A DNA stretch of 64,000 bases from JAAFIW01 sp031414805 (GTDB taxonomy: Bacteria; Pseudomonadota; Gammaproteobacteria; Burkholderiales; Burkholderiaceae_C): assembly GCA_031414805.1 (NCBI GenBank), contig JANOQJ010000080.1:69841-133840 (forward strand). Direction: 5' to 3'. The notes under the pieces are model-generated. The model worked only from the letters and a program-made list of their open reading frames with translations. It ran no database searches and was not told the DNA's origin. The stretch's first letter is position 1, and the number at the start of each line of letters is the position of its first letter. The translations under genes and the position numbers were made by a program. This document shows, piece by piece, positions 6,210 to 15,642 of this stretch.

Positions 6210-9056
6210 TCACTGCCAGCCAAAGCGCTTGACATAAAACTGCTTCATCCAGCTGGTCAGCACGCAATAGCCGCCCAGAATGCCGAGTAGCCATAAAAAG
6301 TAAGCAGGCGGCAAAGGCTGCAATTTGAAGTACCCGGCCAGCGGCGACATCGGCAGATACAAGCCGATGGCCATGATGGTCAGCGTCATGCCAATCAGCA
6401 GGGGTGCGGGGCGGCTTTGAATGAAGGGCAGCTTCGGTGTGCGAATCATGTGAACCACCAGCGTCTGGGTCAGCAGGCCCACCACAAACCAGCCCGACTG
6501 GAAAATCCCCTGTTCGGCCACCGTGTTGGCGCTGAACACCCACCACATCACCGCAAACAGGCTGATGTCAAAAATCGAGCTGATCGGCCCAAAGAACAGC
6601 ATGAAACGACCAATGTCGGCTGGGTTCCATTTCAGGGGTTTGCTCACCAGTTCGGCGTCGACGTTGTCAAACGGAATGCTCACCTGCGAGAAGTCGTACA
6701 ACAGGTTTTGCACCAGCAGCTGCAGGGGCAGCATGGGCAAAAACGGCAGGAATGCGCTGGCCACCAGCACCGACAGCACATTGCCAAAGTTGGAGCTGGC
6801 CGTCATGCGGATGTACTTGAGCATGTTGCAAAAAGTCTTGCGACCCTCAATCACGCCGTCGTCCAGCACCATCAAACTTTTTTCCAACAAGATGATGTCG
6901 GCAGCCTCTTTGGCAATGTCTACCGCGCTATCCACCGAGATGCCAATGTCGGCAGCGCGCAAAGCGGGTGCGTCGTTGATGCCGTCACCCATGAACCCCA
7001 CCACATGCCCGTTGGCACGCAAGGCCCGCACGATGCGCTCTTTGTGCAGGGGCGCGAGCTTGGCGAACAGCTGATGTTTCTCAACGGCCAAGGCCAGCGC
7101 CGCGTCATCCATGGCTTCGACCTGGTGGCCCAGCAACGCCTGTCCAGCCGACCCAGTGAACAACCCGACCTGATTGCACACGCGCGCGGTGACCAGGTCG
7201 TTGTCTCCCGTCAACACCTTCACGGCCACACCGTGGGCGGCCAGTGCTTTCAAGGCCGGTGCGGCTGATTCTTTGGGTGGATCGAGAAAGCCGATGAAGC
7301 CCATCAAGGTCAACCCGGCTTCGTCACTTTTCGAATAAACGGTCTGGGCATGCGGTATTTGTTTGATGGCCACCGCCACCACACGCAGGCCTTCCTGGTT
7401 CAGCTCGCCCGCGAACGCTAGCGCGCGGGCGCGCATCGGCGCATCGAAAAGCACCTGCTTCGGTACGTTGCCCTCGACGATCTGCACATGGGTACATATC
7501 GTCAGCACTTCTTCCACAGCGCCCTTGCAAATCAGCTCGTGCCGATGCGGTGCGTCGACCACTGGCGCGGTGTCAGGCTTGGCCTTGTCCAGGGACTCAG
7601 CGTCAGACGCTGCGAGCACCGACACGATGACCGACATGCGCCGCCTCGAGAAGTCAAATGGCACCTCGTCAATCTTGCGGTAGCCCTGCTTCAGGTTGAG
7701 TGCTGCTGGCAGCTCCAGGTGTTCCAGCACCGCATGGTCCAGCAGGTTTTTCAGGCCGGTCTGGTAGTAGCTGTTTAAAAAAGCGTAGTGCAGCACCTCG
7801 TCGCTGGTGGTGCCGAAAGCATCGGTTTTGCGGGCTAGAGCAATTTTGTCTTGCGTCAGGGTGCCGGTTTTGTCGGTGCACAACACATCCATCGCACCAA
7901 AGTTCTGAATCGCCTCCAGGTGTTTGACGATGAGCTTCTTGCGCGACAAAGCCACTGCGCCTTTAGCCAGGGTGGAGGTCACCACCATGGGCAGCGTCTC
8001 CGGCGTCAAGCCCACCGCGACCGACAGGGCAAAAAGGAAAGCTTCGCCCCAGTCGCCCTTGGTGAAACCGTTGACGAAAAACACGATGGGAACCATCACC
8101 AGCGCAAAGCGGATAAGCAACCAGCTCACGCTGTTGATGCCCGCCTGAAACGCCGTGGGCGTACGGTCGGTTGCCACCACGCGGCTGGCCAGTGCGCCAA
8201 AGTAGCTTCGGTTACCGGTGGCGACCACCAGCGCGGTGGCTGTGCCGGACACGACGTTGGTGCCCATGAAGACCAGGTTGCTCTGCTCCAGCGCAGCCTC
8301 ACTCTCACCATGGCGCTGCACAAACTTTTCAACCGGCATGGACTCACCGGTCATCGCGGCCTGAGCGACAAACAAGTCGCGTGCGGCAATCACACGGCAG
8401 TCTGCCGGAATCATGTCGCCCGCCGAAAGCGCGACCAGGTCGCCCGGCACCAGCTCCCGGATGGGGACTTCCAGCTGGTTCTGTGAGGCATTCAGTGTGA
8501 GCGGCGCAGCGCCAGGCTTCGCTGGGTCTTTGGGACGCAACACGGTTGCGGTGTTGCGCACCATGGCTTTCAGGCTTTCAGCCGCGCGGTGTGAGCGACC
8601 CTCCTGCACGAAGCGCACCACGGTGCTGAGCACCACCATGACGCCGATGACCACCGTGGCCTTGGCATCGCTGGTGACCCAAGACACCAAGGCCAATACG
8701 GTGAGTAGCAAATTGAATGGGTTGCTGTAGCAGTGCCACAGGTGCAGCCACCACGGCAACGGCTTTTCGTGCTCAATCTCGTTGCTACCCACTCGCCGCA
8801 GGCGCTTGGCAGCTTCCTGCGCGCTCAGACCGTCTGGTTGGGACTGAAGCCGTTCAAGAGCGGCGGCGGGTTCATCGTGCGCAACACGCAGCAATTCATC
8901 GGTGTGCGCTTGGTCGGGTGCTGTGGGCGTGCCGGGGCTGGATGCGGTGTGCGGCTGCACGGGGCGGGTAAAAAACCGCTGCCGCCGACGCCGGTGCAGG
9001 ACGCTGCTGAACCACTGTGTGAGCAGGGTTGATGGGCTCGTCACAGCGCAACTCAA
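6210..9056 (-). CDS. mgtA: magnesium-translocating P-type ATPase MgtA
   Basis: 948 residues, slightly longer than typical MgtA (~900) owing to a basic, low-complexity N-terminus (RRRRQRFF). The actuator LAAxTGES equivalent reads AAMTGESMPVEK, M4 reads GLTPETLPM (the P3B/MgtA-type motif rather than VPEGLP), phosphorylation motif CTDKTGTLTQDK (~395), hinge GFMGDGINDAPALRAADIG. The C-terminal helices match MgtA (MLPLQLLVQNLLYDFSQ). MgtA imports Mg2+ down its gradient at the cost of ATP. It is the last gene of a run arcD-arcA-arcB-arcC-porin-mgtA on the minus strand, only 16 bp beyond the porin stop, so it may be transcribed with the arginine deiminase genes. No Mg-sensing leader is visible in this short gap. 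Confidence 0.92.
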   Translation of the reverse strand: MSCAVTSPSTLLTQWFSSVLHRRRRQRFFTRPVQPHTASSPGTPTAPDQAHTDELLRVAHDEPAAALERLQSQPDGLSAQEAAKRLRRVGSNEIEHEKPLPWWLHLWHCYSNPFNLLLTVLALVSWVTSDAKATVVIGVMVVLSTVVRFVQEGRSHRAAESLKAMVRNTATVLRPKDPAKPGAAPLTLNASQNQLEVPIRELVPGDLVALSAGDMIPADCRVIAARDLFVAQAAMTGESMPVEKFVQRHGESEAALEQSNLVFMGTNVVSGTATALVVATGNRSYFGALASRVVATDRTPTAFQAGINSVSWLLIRFALVMVPIVFFVNGFTKGDWGEAFLFALSVAVGLTPETLPMVVTSTLAKGAVALSRKKLIVKHLEAIQNFGAMDVLCTDKTGTLTQDKIALARKTDAFGTTSDEVLHYAFLNSYYQTGLKNLLDHAVLEHLELPAALNLKQGYRKIDEVPFDFSRRRMSVIVSVLAASDAESLDKAKPDTAPVVDAPHRHELICKGAVEEVLTICTHVQIVEGNVPKQVLFDAPMRARALAFAGELNQEGLRVVAVAIKQIPHAQTVYSKSDEAGLTLMGFIGFLDPPKESAAPALKALAAHGVAVKVLTGDNDLVTARVCNQVGLFTGSAGQALLGHQVEAMDDAALALAVEKHQLFAKLAPLHKERIVRALRANGHVVGFMGDGINDAPALRAADIGISVDSAVDIAKEAADIILLEKSLMVLDDGVIEGRKTFCNMLKYIRMTASSNFGNVLSVLVASAFLPFLPMLPLQLLVQNLLYDFSQVSIPFDNVDAELVSKPLKWNPADIGRFMLFFGPISSIFDISLFAVMWWVFSANTVAEQGIFQSGWFVVGLLTQTLVVHMIRTPKLPFIQSRPAPLLIGMTLTIMAIGLYLPMSPLAGYFKLQPLPPAYFLWLLGILGGYCVLTSWMKQFYVKRFGWQ

Positions 9057-9072
9057 CTCTGCTCAATAACTG

Positions 9073-10179
9073 TCAAAAGCTGTAGCGCACCATCAAATCG
9101 GCGCGTAGCATGGAGCCCGTCTCGGCGGTGAACGTCTCGCGCTTGCCGTAAATCAACTCGCCACCCAGTTCCAGATTTTTGATCGGTGTGTAAATCAGGT
9201 TAAAAAACACCTGACTCAGGGTGCGGTTGTCAAATATTTGCGCGGTCTTGCCACGGTTAAAGCCCACCACCACGTTGCCGCGCAATTGGTCGCTGAAGTT
9301 GCGGGCATAGCCCAGCACCACGCCCTGGTTTCTGTCGAAGGCAATGCGGCCGGTTGCGCTGTCGATGCTGTAGCCGTTAGCCCCGTAGAGCTGATCAATG
9401 TCGCCATCGACCCGCGTGTATTGGGCCATCAGCACGTCTTTGTCCGAGAGCTTGTAGCGGCCACCCACTGCCACACCGTAGCCACGCCGGGTTTCTGCAA
9501 ATGAACGCTTTTCGTGCGCCAACACGCGGGCATTCAGGGCGCCCCAGTCAAACGTTTTGTCCACCCGCGCCACCAGTTGCGGCATGTTTTCGTTGGCACT
9601 GCCGCCGACAAACTGGTCGCGCGGGTCTTCCAGCGCAACGGTGAATTTGGCGGTGGTTTTGTCGTCACCAAAGCTGTAGCGCAGCATGGTGCGCCGAGAG
9701 AACGGTGCGCCCACGGCACCATTGAAATCGACTGTTTCGGGCAGGTTGTCCAGGTCCATAAAGGTGGACCATGTTTTGCCCAGCAGCCAACCACCCGTCT
9801 CCACATAAGCCTGGCGAATGCGGGGGCGGTAGCGGTCAGGATCGCTGTAGGAGTAGAAGTCGATTTCGAATTTGGCGGTGAGCGGTGCACCTTGCAGCCT
9901 TGCGTTGCCTTCGAGGCCGAGGCGCGAGGTTTCTAACGTGGACTGGCCACGGCCTTTGGGGCCAAAGCTGCTGGACAGCGGCTGCGAAGCCAGGTCGGTG
10001 AAACGGTCGGAAGGCCCTGCGCGTTTGAAGTCGTGAATCGCATGGCCCTCGATGAAGCCGTAGATGCGCAGCGGGGGCTTGGCTTCGGCGTCTGGCGGGG
10101 TTGCGGATTGCGCGAGGCACGCATGCGCCGTGAACAAGGCGATAGAAGCAATACAAATTGCAGAGCACTTGAGTTTCAT
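9073..10179 (-). CDS. outer-membrane porin, DcaP-like
   Basis: 368 residues. A signal peptide MKLKCSAICIASIALFTAHA ends before CLAQ (the Cys may be incidental). The mature start PLRIYGFIEGHAIHDF and the RQAYVETGGWLLGKTWSTF segment resemble DcaP-family trimeric porins, which transport small carboxylates across the outer membrane. Alternating beta-strand residues and the terminal RADLMVRYSF with a final aromatic are standard for BAM substrates. Its ATG overlaps the arcC stop by 4 bp (10176-10179), so translation is probably coupled with carbamate kinase. Substrate is unknown; a link to arginine/ornithine traffic is an inference from position. Confidence 0.82.
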   Translation of the reverse strand: MKLKCSAICIASIALFTAHACLAQSATPPDAEAKPPLRIYGFIEGHAIHDFKRAGPSDRFTDLASQPLSSSFGPKGRGQSTLETSRLGLEGNARLQGAPLTAKFEIDFYSYSDPDRYRPRIRQAYVETGGWLLGKTWSTFMDLDNLPETVDFNGAVGAPFSRRTMLRYSFGDDKTTAKFTVALEDPRDQFVGGSANENMPQLVARVDKTFDWGALNARVLAHEKRSFAETRRGYGVAVGGRYKLSDKDVLMAQYTRVDGDIDQLYGANGYSIDSATGRIAFDRNQGVVLGYARNFSDQLRGNVVVGFNRGKTAQIFDNRTLSQVFFNLIYTPIKNLELGGELIYGKRETFTAETGSMLRADLMVRYSF

Positions 10180-11120
10180 CGCTTACTTTCGGTTGGGGTG
10201 GGTGTTTCGTCAGCACAAATCTGGGTACCAGCGGTTCCCGCCAGCAGTGCTTCAATTTCGTCGAGTGATCCAATCACGGCGCGCTTGCCGGTGGCAGTCA
10301 CGAATTGGGTTGCGGCCTGCACCTTGGGGCCCATCGACCCCGCTGGAAAAGTGTGTTGTGCCAGGGCTGCTGGCGTGGTGCGGCCTATGGCGCGTTGGCT
10401 GGGTTGCCCCCAGTCGACATAAACAGCGGCCACATCGGTGGCAATCACCAGGCAGTCGGCTTGCAAGGCTTGCGCAATCAAACCGGCGCACAGGTCTTTG
10501 TCGATGACGGCTTCAATGCCTTGCATGCGGTGCCCACCTGCACCCGTGCGGACAACCGGTATGCCGCCGCCACCCGCCGCAATCACCAGCGCCCCTTTTT
10601 CCAGCAACCATGCCATCGGCGCAATGCCCAGCACATGCAGCGGCGCGGGCGAAGCCACCACGCGCCTGAAACCGTTGCCGTCGGGCGCCACGGTCCAGCC
10701 TTTATCGAGAGCCAGGCGCTGCGCTTCTTCCTGCGTGTACATCGGCCCTACTGGCTTGGTAGGGTGGGTAAAGGCGGGGTCGAGGGGGTCGACCTCGGTG
10801 CGGGTCAGCAAGGTCACCACGGTGCGGTCCTCGGGCAGCAGGTTGGCCAGCTCCTGCTCCAGCTGGTAGCCAATCATTCCTTCCGTCTCAGCGCCCAACA
10901 CGTCCAGCGGGTAGGGTTGCACAGGTTTGTAAGCAGCCGATTGCAGGAGCAGCAAGCCCACTTGCGGGCCGTTGCCGTGCGTGAGCACCATGTCGTGCAC
11001 CAAGGCCACGCGGGCCAGTTGCGCTGCGGCGCGGCGGATGTTTTCCAGCTGGTTGTCGGCGCTCAAGGCCTGACCGCGCCGCAAGAGCGCGTTGCCACCG
11101 AGCGCCACGACGAGCTTCAT
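10176..11120 (-). CDS. arcC: carbamate kinase
   Basis: 314 residues, normal size. N-terminal VVALGGNALLRRG is the carbamate kinase/amino-acid kinase nucleotide loop; LTHGNGPQVGLL and VIAAGGGGIPVV are further family blocks. It makes ATP from carbamoyl phosphate and ADP, the energy-yielding last step of the arginine deiminase (ADI) pathway. The ATG overlaps the arcB stop by 4 bp and its stop overlaps the porin start by 4 bp. Confidence 0.95.
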   Translation of the reverse strand: MKLVVALGGNALLRRGQALSADNQLENIRRAAAQLARVALVHDMVLTHGNGPQVGLLLLQSAAYKPVQPYPLDVLGAETEGMIGYQLEQELANLLPEDRTVVTLLTRTEVDPLDPAFTHPTKPVGPMYTQEEAQRLALDKGWTVAPDGNGFRRVVASPAPLHVLGIAPMAWLLEKGALVIAAGGGGIPVVRTGAGGHRMQGIEAVIDKDLCAGLIAQALQADCLVIATDVAAVYVDWGQPSQRAIGRTTPAALAQHTFPAGSMGPKVQAATQFVTATGKRAVIGSLDEIEALLAGTAGTQICADETPTPTESKR

Positions 11121-12115
11121 GCGAGCGTCGCCACCAGCACGGCCTTGATGGTGTGCATGCGGTTTTCGGCCTGGGTAAACACAACGGATGCTTCGGACTC
11201 GAACACCTCCTCGGTTACTTCAATTTCGCTGAGGCCATACTTTTGATGAATCTCCCGGCCCACCTCGGTGTCCAGGTTGTGAAAAGCGGGCAGGCAGTGC
11301 ATGAAGCGGCTGCGCGGTTTACCGGTCGCTTGCATCAGCGCAGTGGTCACCTGGTAGGGCATCAGTTGCTCGATGCGCTGCTTCCACACGTCATCGCTCT
11401 CGCCCATGGACACCCACACATCGGTGTACACAAAGTCGGCACCCGCCACGGCTTTGAGCGGGTCGGTTTCGATGGTGATGCGTGCCCCTGTTGTCTTTGC
11501 CAGTTGTTGCATTTCGGCTTGCAGATCGGCTGGCGGTTGCAAGCTGCCAGGTGCCGCAATGCGCACGTCCATGCCCATTTGCGTGCCACCCACCAGCAGC
11601 GAGCAACCCATGTTGAAGCTGGCATCGCCCAGGTAACAAAACGACAACTCGTGCAGGGGCTTTTCGCCAAACTCCTGCATGGTGAGCAGGTCGGCCAAAA
11701 TTTGCGTGGGGTGGGCCTGGTCCGTCAGGCCGTTCCACACCGGCACATGGGAAAAACGCGCCAGCTCTTGTACTTTGGCTTGCGCAAAGCCCCGGTACTC
11801 AATACCGTCATACAGCCGCCCCAGCACGCGGGCAGTGTCCTTCAATGATTCTTTGTGGCCCAACTGCGAGCCGTGTGAGTCGATGTAGGTCACATGCCCG
11901 CCCTGGTCATGCACCGCCACCTCAAACGCGCAACGCGTGCGGGTAGAGGCTTTCTCAAAAATCAGCGCAATGTTTTTGCCTTGCAGGCGCGGCATTTCGT
12001 TACCAGCGTATTTGCTGCGCTTGAGTTCCGCAGCCAGGTCAATCAGGAAGCGGATGTCGCGTGGCGAGAAGTCTTTCAGGTCTAGAAGACTTCGGTTGCG
12101 CAGGTTGAAACTCAT
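11117..12115 (-). CDS. arcB: ornithine carbamoyltransferase, catabolic
   Basis: 332 residues from ATG 12115 (MSFNLRNRSLL); the frame is open further upstream, but that part is shadow of arcA. Carbamoyl-phosphate loop FEKASTRTRCAFE (~55), HPTQILADLLT, and the ornithine/catalytic HCLPAFH are present. In the ADI pathway it converts citrulline plus phosphate to ornithine and carbamoyl phosphate. The 4-bp overlaps with arcA upstream and arcC downstream indicate one translationally coupled operon. Confidence 0.95.
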   Translation of the reverse strand: MSFNLRNRSLLDLKDFSPRDIRFLIDLAAELKRSKYAGNEMPRLQGKNIALIFEKASTRTRCAFEVAVHDQGGHVTYIDSHGSQLGHKESLKDTARVLGRLYDGIEYRGFAQAKVQELARFSHVPVWNGLTDQAHPTQILADLLTMQEFGEKPLHELSFCYLGDASFNMGCSLLVGGTQMGMDVRIAAPGSLQPPADLQAEMQQLAKTTGARITIETDPLKAVAGADFVYTDVWVSMGESDDVWKQRIEQLMPYQVTTALMQATGKPRSRFMHCLPAFHNLDTEVGREIHQKYGLSEIEVTEEVFESEASVVFTQAENRMHTIKAVLVATLA

Positions 12116-13383
12116 AGAGCCTCCCGCTCGATGGGGCAACTCATGCAATGGCTGCCGCCGCGACCACGCCCCAGCTCGCTGCTGGGGATGGTGATGACCT
12201 CCACACCCGCCTTGCGCAGCAAGGTGTTGGTGTAAACGTTGCGGTTGTAGGCCATCACCACGCCCGGCGCCAGAGCCAGCAGGTTGTTGCCGTCGTCCCA
12301 CTGTTCGCGCTCGGCTTCAAAGGCGTCACCACCGGTGGCCACCGTGCGCAGTTTGGGCACGCCGATGGCCTGGGCCAACACCTCCAAAAACGGTTTGCTC
12401 TCGGTGCGCACATCCAGCATCGTGCTGGAGGTGCCGGGGCGCAGGCTGTGCACGCGGATGCTGTCCACCACGTCCGGGAAGATGGTTACCAAGTCCACAT
12501 CGCAAAACGTGAGCACCGTGTCCATGTGCATGGCACCGCGCGACTTGGGTAGCTGCGCAGCCAGCACCTGGGTGGCGCTGCCACTGGCAAACAGGGCACG
12601 CGCCAGGCTGCTCACGCCCTGCGGGGAGCTGCGCTCACCCATGCCGATCAGCACCACGCCATTGCCCAGAGGCATCACGTCGCCACCTTCTACGGTGGCC
12701 AGGCCATGGGGTTCATCGGGGTCGCCCCATAGCTCTTTGGCCTCAACATCGCCAGCCGGCGACTTCATGCCCGCGAACATCGGATGAAAGCGGTAAATGG
12801 CCGCCATGAGCCGGGTTTCCTGCTGACGCGCGGGCCAGTACATCGGGCACAGCACCACGCCTTCGTGAATCCAGCAACTGCTGTCGCGGGTAAAGAGCGT
12901 GTTGGGCAGCGGCGGTATCAGCATGTCCGACGGGGCGGCGCATTGGGCGAGCAAGCCCGCAGTTTCAAAGGGCACTTCAGCCCGCGCCACCCCGCCAATC
13001 AGGTGTTCAGCCAGGCGCGCGGGTGGTAGCTCTTCCAGCCAGGGGCGCAGCAGGGCGCTGGTTTCACTGTCCACGAAATGGGGGCCCAGCTTGTGGTCCA
13101 AAAGCCAGCTGCGTGCGGCGGGAATGGCCATGACATCGGCCAACAGGTCATGCATTTCCAGCACCTCAATGCCGCGCGCTGTCATGGCGCTGGTGTAAGC
13201 GTAGTGGTCGTTGCGGGCCTGCGAGACCCACAGCACATCGTCGAACAACAGCGCCTCGCAGTTGGCGGGCGTCAAGCGCTGTTGCGCCAGACCGGGGCGG
13301 CAAACCAGCACTTTGCGCAAGCGGCCGACTTCTGAGAAAACGCCCTTGGGGGCAGGGTGTGGAATCGGGGAAGGGTCAGGCAT
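12112..13383 (-). CDS. arcA: arginine deiminase
   Basis: 423 residues from ATG 13383 with CCTGGAG about 8 bp upstream; the long in-frame extension upstream is low quality and rejected. Landmarks: VGRLRKVLVCRPG at the start, LFTRDSSCWI (substrate Asp), HMDTVLTFCD (catalytic His and Asp) and GRGGSHCMSCP with the nucleophilic Cys near the C-terminus. It hydrolyses arginine to citrulline and ammonia, raising pH and feeding ATP synthesis via ArcB/ArcC. Confidence 0.95.
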   Translation of the reverse strand: MPDPSPIPHPAPKGVFSEVGRLRKVLVCRPGLAQQRLTPANCEALLFDDVLWVSQARNDHYAYTSAMTARGIEVLEMHDLLADVMAIPAARSWLLDHKLGPHFVDSETSALLRPWLEELPPARLAEHLIGGVARAEVPFETAGLLAQCAAPSDMLIPPLPNTLFTRDSSCWIHEGVVLCPMYWPARQQETRLMAAIYRFHPMFAGMKSPAGDVEAKELWGDPDEPHGLATVEGGDVMPLGNGVVLIGMGERSSPQGVSSLARALFASGSATQVLAAQLPKSRGAMHMDTVLTFCDVDLVTIFPDVVDSIRVHSLRPGTSSTMLDVRTESKPFLEVLAQAIGVPKLRTVATGGDAFEAEREQWDDGNNLLALAPGVVMAYNRNVYTNTLLRKAGVEVITIPSSELGRGRGGSHCMSCPIEREAL

Positions 13384-13457
13384 GGCGAAATCTCCAGGTT
13401 GAAGGTGTGCAACGACATTCCCTGGCTCACCGTGTCGGTCCGGTGGCCAGAACAGCC

Positions 13458-14942
13458 TCATAACTTGAGTTGACCGACGCTGAGCAAATACACGGCTACC
13501 ACGGCCAGGCCCACCAGCAGCGCCAGCACCAACCACTCGCGCCCTGTAAAAGCGGTTTGCCCGCGCTGGCGCTTGGCCACGATGTACAAAATGGCACCGG
13601 GTGCATAGAGCAGGGCAGCCAGCAGCAAATACTTCAAACCAGCCGCATACAAAAGCCACGCGCAATAGATGGCAGCCAGGGCGGCAATAGGCACATCGGC
13701 GCGGCTGAAGGTCGCGCCGTCGGTGGTCGATTGGCGTGCGGTGTTGGCAGGTCTTTCACCGTTGAAGGCCACCTTCAAGCCATACAGCGCGCTGAACAGG
13801 TAGGGCACCAAAATCATCGCGGTGGACAGTGAGATCAGCGCGAGGTATGAGGCTTTGGAGAATAGTGTCACCAGCAGAAAAATCTGCACCATGCCGTTGG
13901 TCAGCCACAGCGCATTGGCCGGTACGCCGTTGCTGTTGGAGCGGGCCAGCCATTGCGGCATCACACCGCCGCCTGCGGGGGTAAAAAGCGATTCGGCGGC
14001 TAGCAGGGTCCAGGCCAGAAAGCCACCGCCCACCGACACCATCAGCCCCACGTAAATGAGCACCGCGCCCCAGGTGCCCACAGCTTTTTCCAGCACGCCG
14101 GCCATTGACGGATTCTTCAAGCCTGCCAATTCAGGCTGTGAATAGATACCCAGCGACAGCAAGGACACCGCCATTAACAAGCCCAGGCAGATCACAAACC
14201 CGATCACCGTGGCACGGCCCACGTCAGCCCGGTTGCGCGCCCGGGCCGAATACACGCTGGCCCCCTCAATACCAATGAACACCCACACCGTGACCAGCAT
14301 GGTGCTTTTGACTTGATCGAGCACCGAGCCCAGCTTCTCGGTGCCCCAAAAATCGATGCGAAAGGTCTTGACCTCAAACGCCAGCGCCACCAGCACAATA
14401 AAAATCAGTAGCGGTGCAATCTTTGCCAGCGTGACCACTGCGTTCAATACCGTGGCACCTTGAATACCGCGCAGCACCAGCGCATGCACCACCCACACCA
14501 CAATCGATGCGCCCAGCACCGCAGCGGGCGTGTTGCCCTCGCCAAACACGGGGAAAAAATACCCCAGCGCACCGAAGGCCGCCACCAGGTAACCCACGTT
14601 GCCAATCCATGCGCTCACCCAGTAGCCCCAGGCCGAGTTGAAACCCACGTATTCGCCTGCCAGGGCGCGGGCGTAGGCATACACACCGTTGTCCAGCGCG
14701 GGCTTGCGCACAGCCAGCATTTGGTATACCCGCGCCAGCATCAACATGCCCACGCCGGTGATCAACCAGCCAATCAAAATGGCACCCGCACCAGCAGCCG
14801 ACGCCATGTTTTGCGGCAAGCCAAAAATGCCGCTGCCCACAATCGAGCCGACCACCAGCGCAACCAGCAAGCCGAGGCCCAGCGTGCCGGGTGTACGGGG
14901 TGCGGGCTTGCTCGCGGAAGTTGATGCGGCCGAGGGGGTCAT
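13458..14942 (-). CDS. arcD: arginine/ornithine antiporter, APC family
   Basis: 494 residues with 12-14 hydrophobic helices. The first helix GLLVALVVGSIVGSGIFGLP is the classic APC-superfamily GSGIF motif, and the following ARVYQMLAVRKPALDNGVYAYAR fits the basic amino acid/polyamine antiporter group. First gene of arcDABC; it would exchange external arginine for internal ornithine without energy cost. The 517-bp region upstream contains an operator-like motif and a 241-bp inverted-repeat element. Confidence 0.9.
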   Translation of the reverse strand: MTPSAASTSASKPAPRTPGTLGLGLLVALVVGSIVGSGIFGLPQNMASAAGAGAILIGWLITGVGMLMLARVYQMLAVRKPALDNGVYAYARALAGEYVGFNSAWGYWVSAWIGNVGYLVAAFGALGYFFPVFGEGNTPAAVLGASIVVWVVHALVLRGIQGATVLNAVVTLAKIAPLLIFIVLVALAFEVKTFRIDFWGTEKLGSVLDQVKSTMLVTVWVFIGIEGASVYSARARNRADVGRATVIGFVICLGLLMAVSLLSLGIYSQPELAGLKNPSMAGVLEKAVGTWGAVLIYVGLMVSVGGGFLAWTLLAAESLFTPAGGGVMPQWLARSNSNGVPANALWLTNGMVQIFLLVTLFSKASYLALISLSTAMILVPYLFSALYGLKVAFNGERPANTARQSTTDGATFSRADVPIAALAAIYCAWLLYAAGLKYLLLAALLYAPGAILYIVAKRQRGQTAFTGREWLVLALLVGLAVVAVYLLSVGQLKL

Positions 14943-15144
14943 AGCGTGTTCCTCTTCAGGTGTAGGCGGTGGTTTGGCTTGGCAGGGTCAGTCTGCGACC
15001 CGTTGCCACTGCGTGACTTGATCTAACGCAAAGCCTTCGCACCAGCGATGCGCCTCGCTTCGCGTGGCGACGTGGCGCTGGGTGGGTGCGGGTGACCGTG
15101 TTTGTGATTTCACGCCTTCACGGTATCGGGCCTGTGGTGGCGGG

Positions 15145-15164
15145 TCTGTGCGCTACCGTACAGA
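15145..15164 (-). promoter_or_regulatory. candidate operator, TCTGT-N10-ACAGA family (site 3)
   Basis: TCTGTGCGCTACCGTACAGA has both 5-bp half-sites perfect. It lies about 203 bp upstream of arcD, between the gene and the inverted-repeat element. Confidence 0.5.
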
Positions 15165-15183
15165 GCGAACTGGGTTGCTAAAT

Positions 15184-15424
15184 TAGCCCGCATATTTCAC
15201 CGGGGCAGCGTGGGCCGCGCGTTTTAGCGGGATGTAGGGGCGCGCAAGGTGACGACCCAATAGCACTTGCTATTGGGAAGGAGGCTTGTGCGTTCCTGCG
15301 CCCGCCAAAACGATGCGGCACGCGCTGAGCCGTTTTGATGGAATCCAATTTGGATTTGAGGAAAACACAGACTTTCCCAATGAAAACGCTTCAAAACGGC
15401 GGTCCCGGTGAAATATGCGGGCTA
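15184..15424. mobile_element. 241-bp MITE-like element with 20-bp perfect terminal inverted repeats
   Basis: The left end TAGCCCGCATATTTCACCGG (15184-15203) is exactly repeated in inverted form at 15405-15424. Inside is a perfect 10-bp hairpin at 15256-15277 (CCCAATAGCA-CT-TGCTATTGGG). There is no open frame of useful length, so it looks like a non-autonomous derivative of an insertion sequence. A TA dinucleotide at each outer edge could be a target duplication (or part of the arms). It lies in the arcD upstream region. Together with the flanks this accounts for the 517-bp gap between arcD and the next gene. Confidence 0.7.
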
Positions 15425-15459
15425 GATGTGTCACGGCGTTCAATCGCTGTGCAGAAGAC

Positions 15460-15642
15460 TCATCGCGGGGTGTTTGAAACCGGTGATTGATCTGCAGGCT
15501 CGGCGCTGCCAAACGGCGCAGGCGCGATTTCCAGCTGGGCGATGGCTTTTTTTGCCCAGTACACCAAGGTCACGCTGACCACTTGAACGAGCAGCCCCAC
15601 CACCACCAGCCAGGCGGCGCACTGCCAGAAGAATTCGGTCAA
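15460..15642 (-). CDS. small single-pass membrane protein, unknown function
   Basis: 60 residues. One strongly hydrophobic helix (WLVVVGLLVQVVSVTLVYWA, residues ~11-30), then a short basic/polar tail. Its ATG overlaps the stop of the CbpM-like gene by 4 bp, which supports it being real and co-translated. No family recognised. Confidence 0.55.
   Translation of the reverse strand: MTEFFWQCAAWLVVVGLLVQVVSVTLVYWAKKAIAQLEIAPAPFGSAEPADQSPVSNTPR

Noticed and set aside
6417..7268. 283-codon open frame antisense to mgtA
   Set aside because: Shadow; composition unlike the local proteins.
12116..12301. Longer N-terminus for arcB
   Set aside because: That part is a shadow of the arcA 3' end; MSFNLRNRSLL at 12115 fits the family start.
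15145..15164. LexA (SOS) box reading of the TCTGT-N10-ACAGA motif
   Set aside because: Known LexA boxes have CTGT-N8-ACAG; the spacing here is N10 in both perfect copies and the core is GC-rich.
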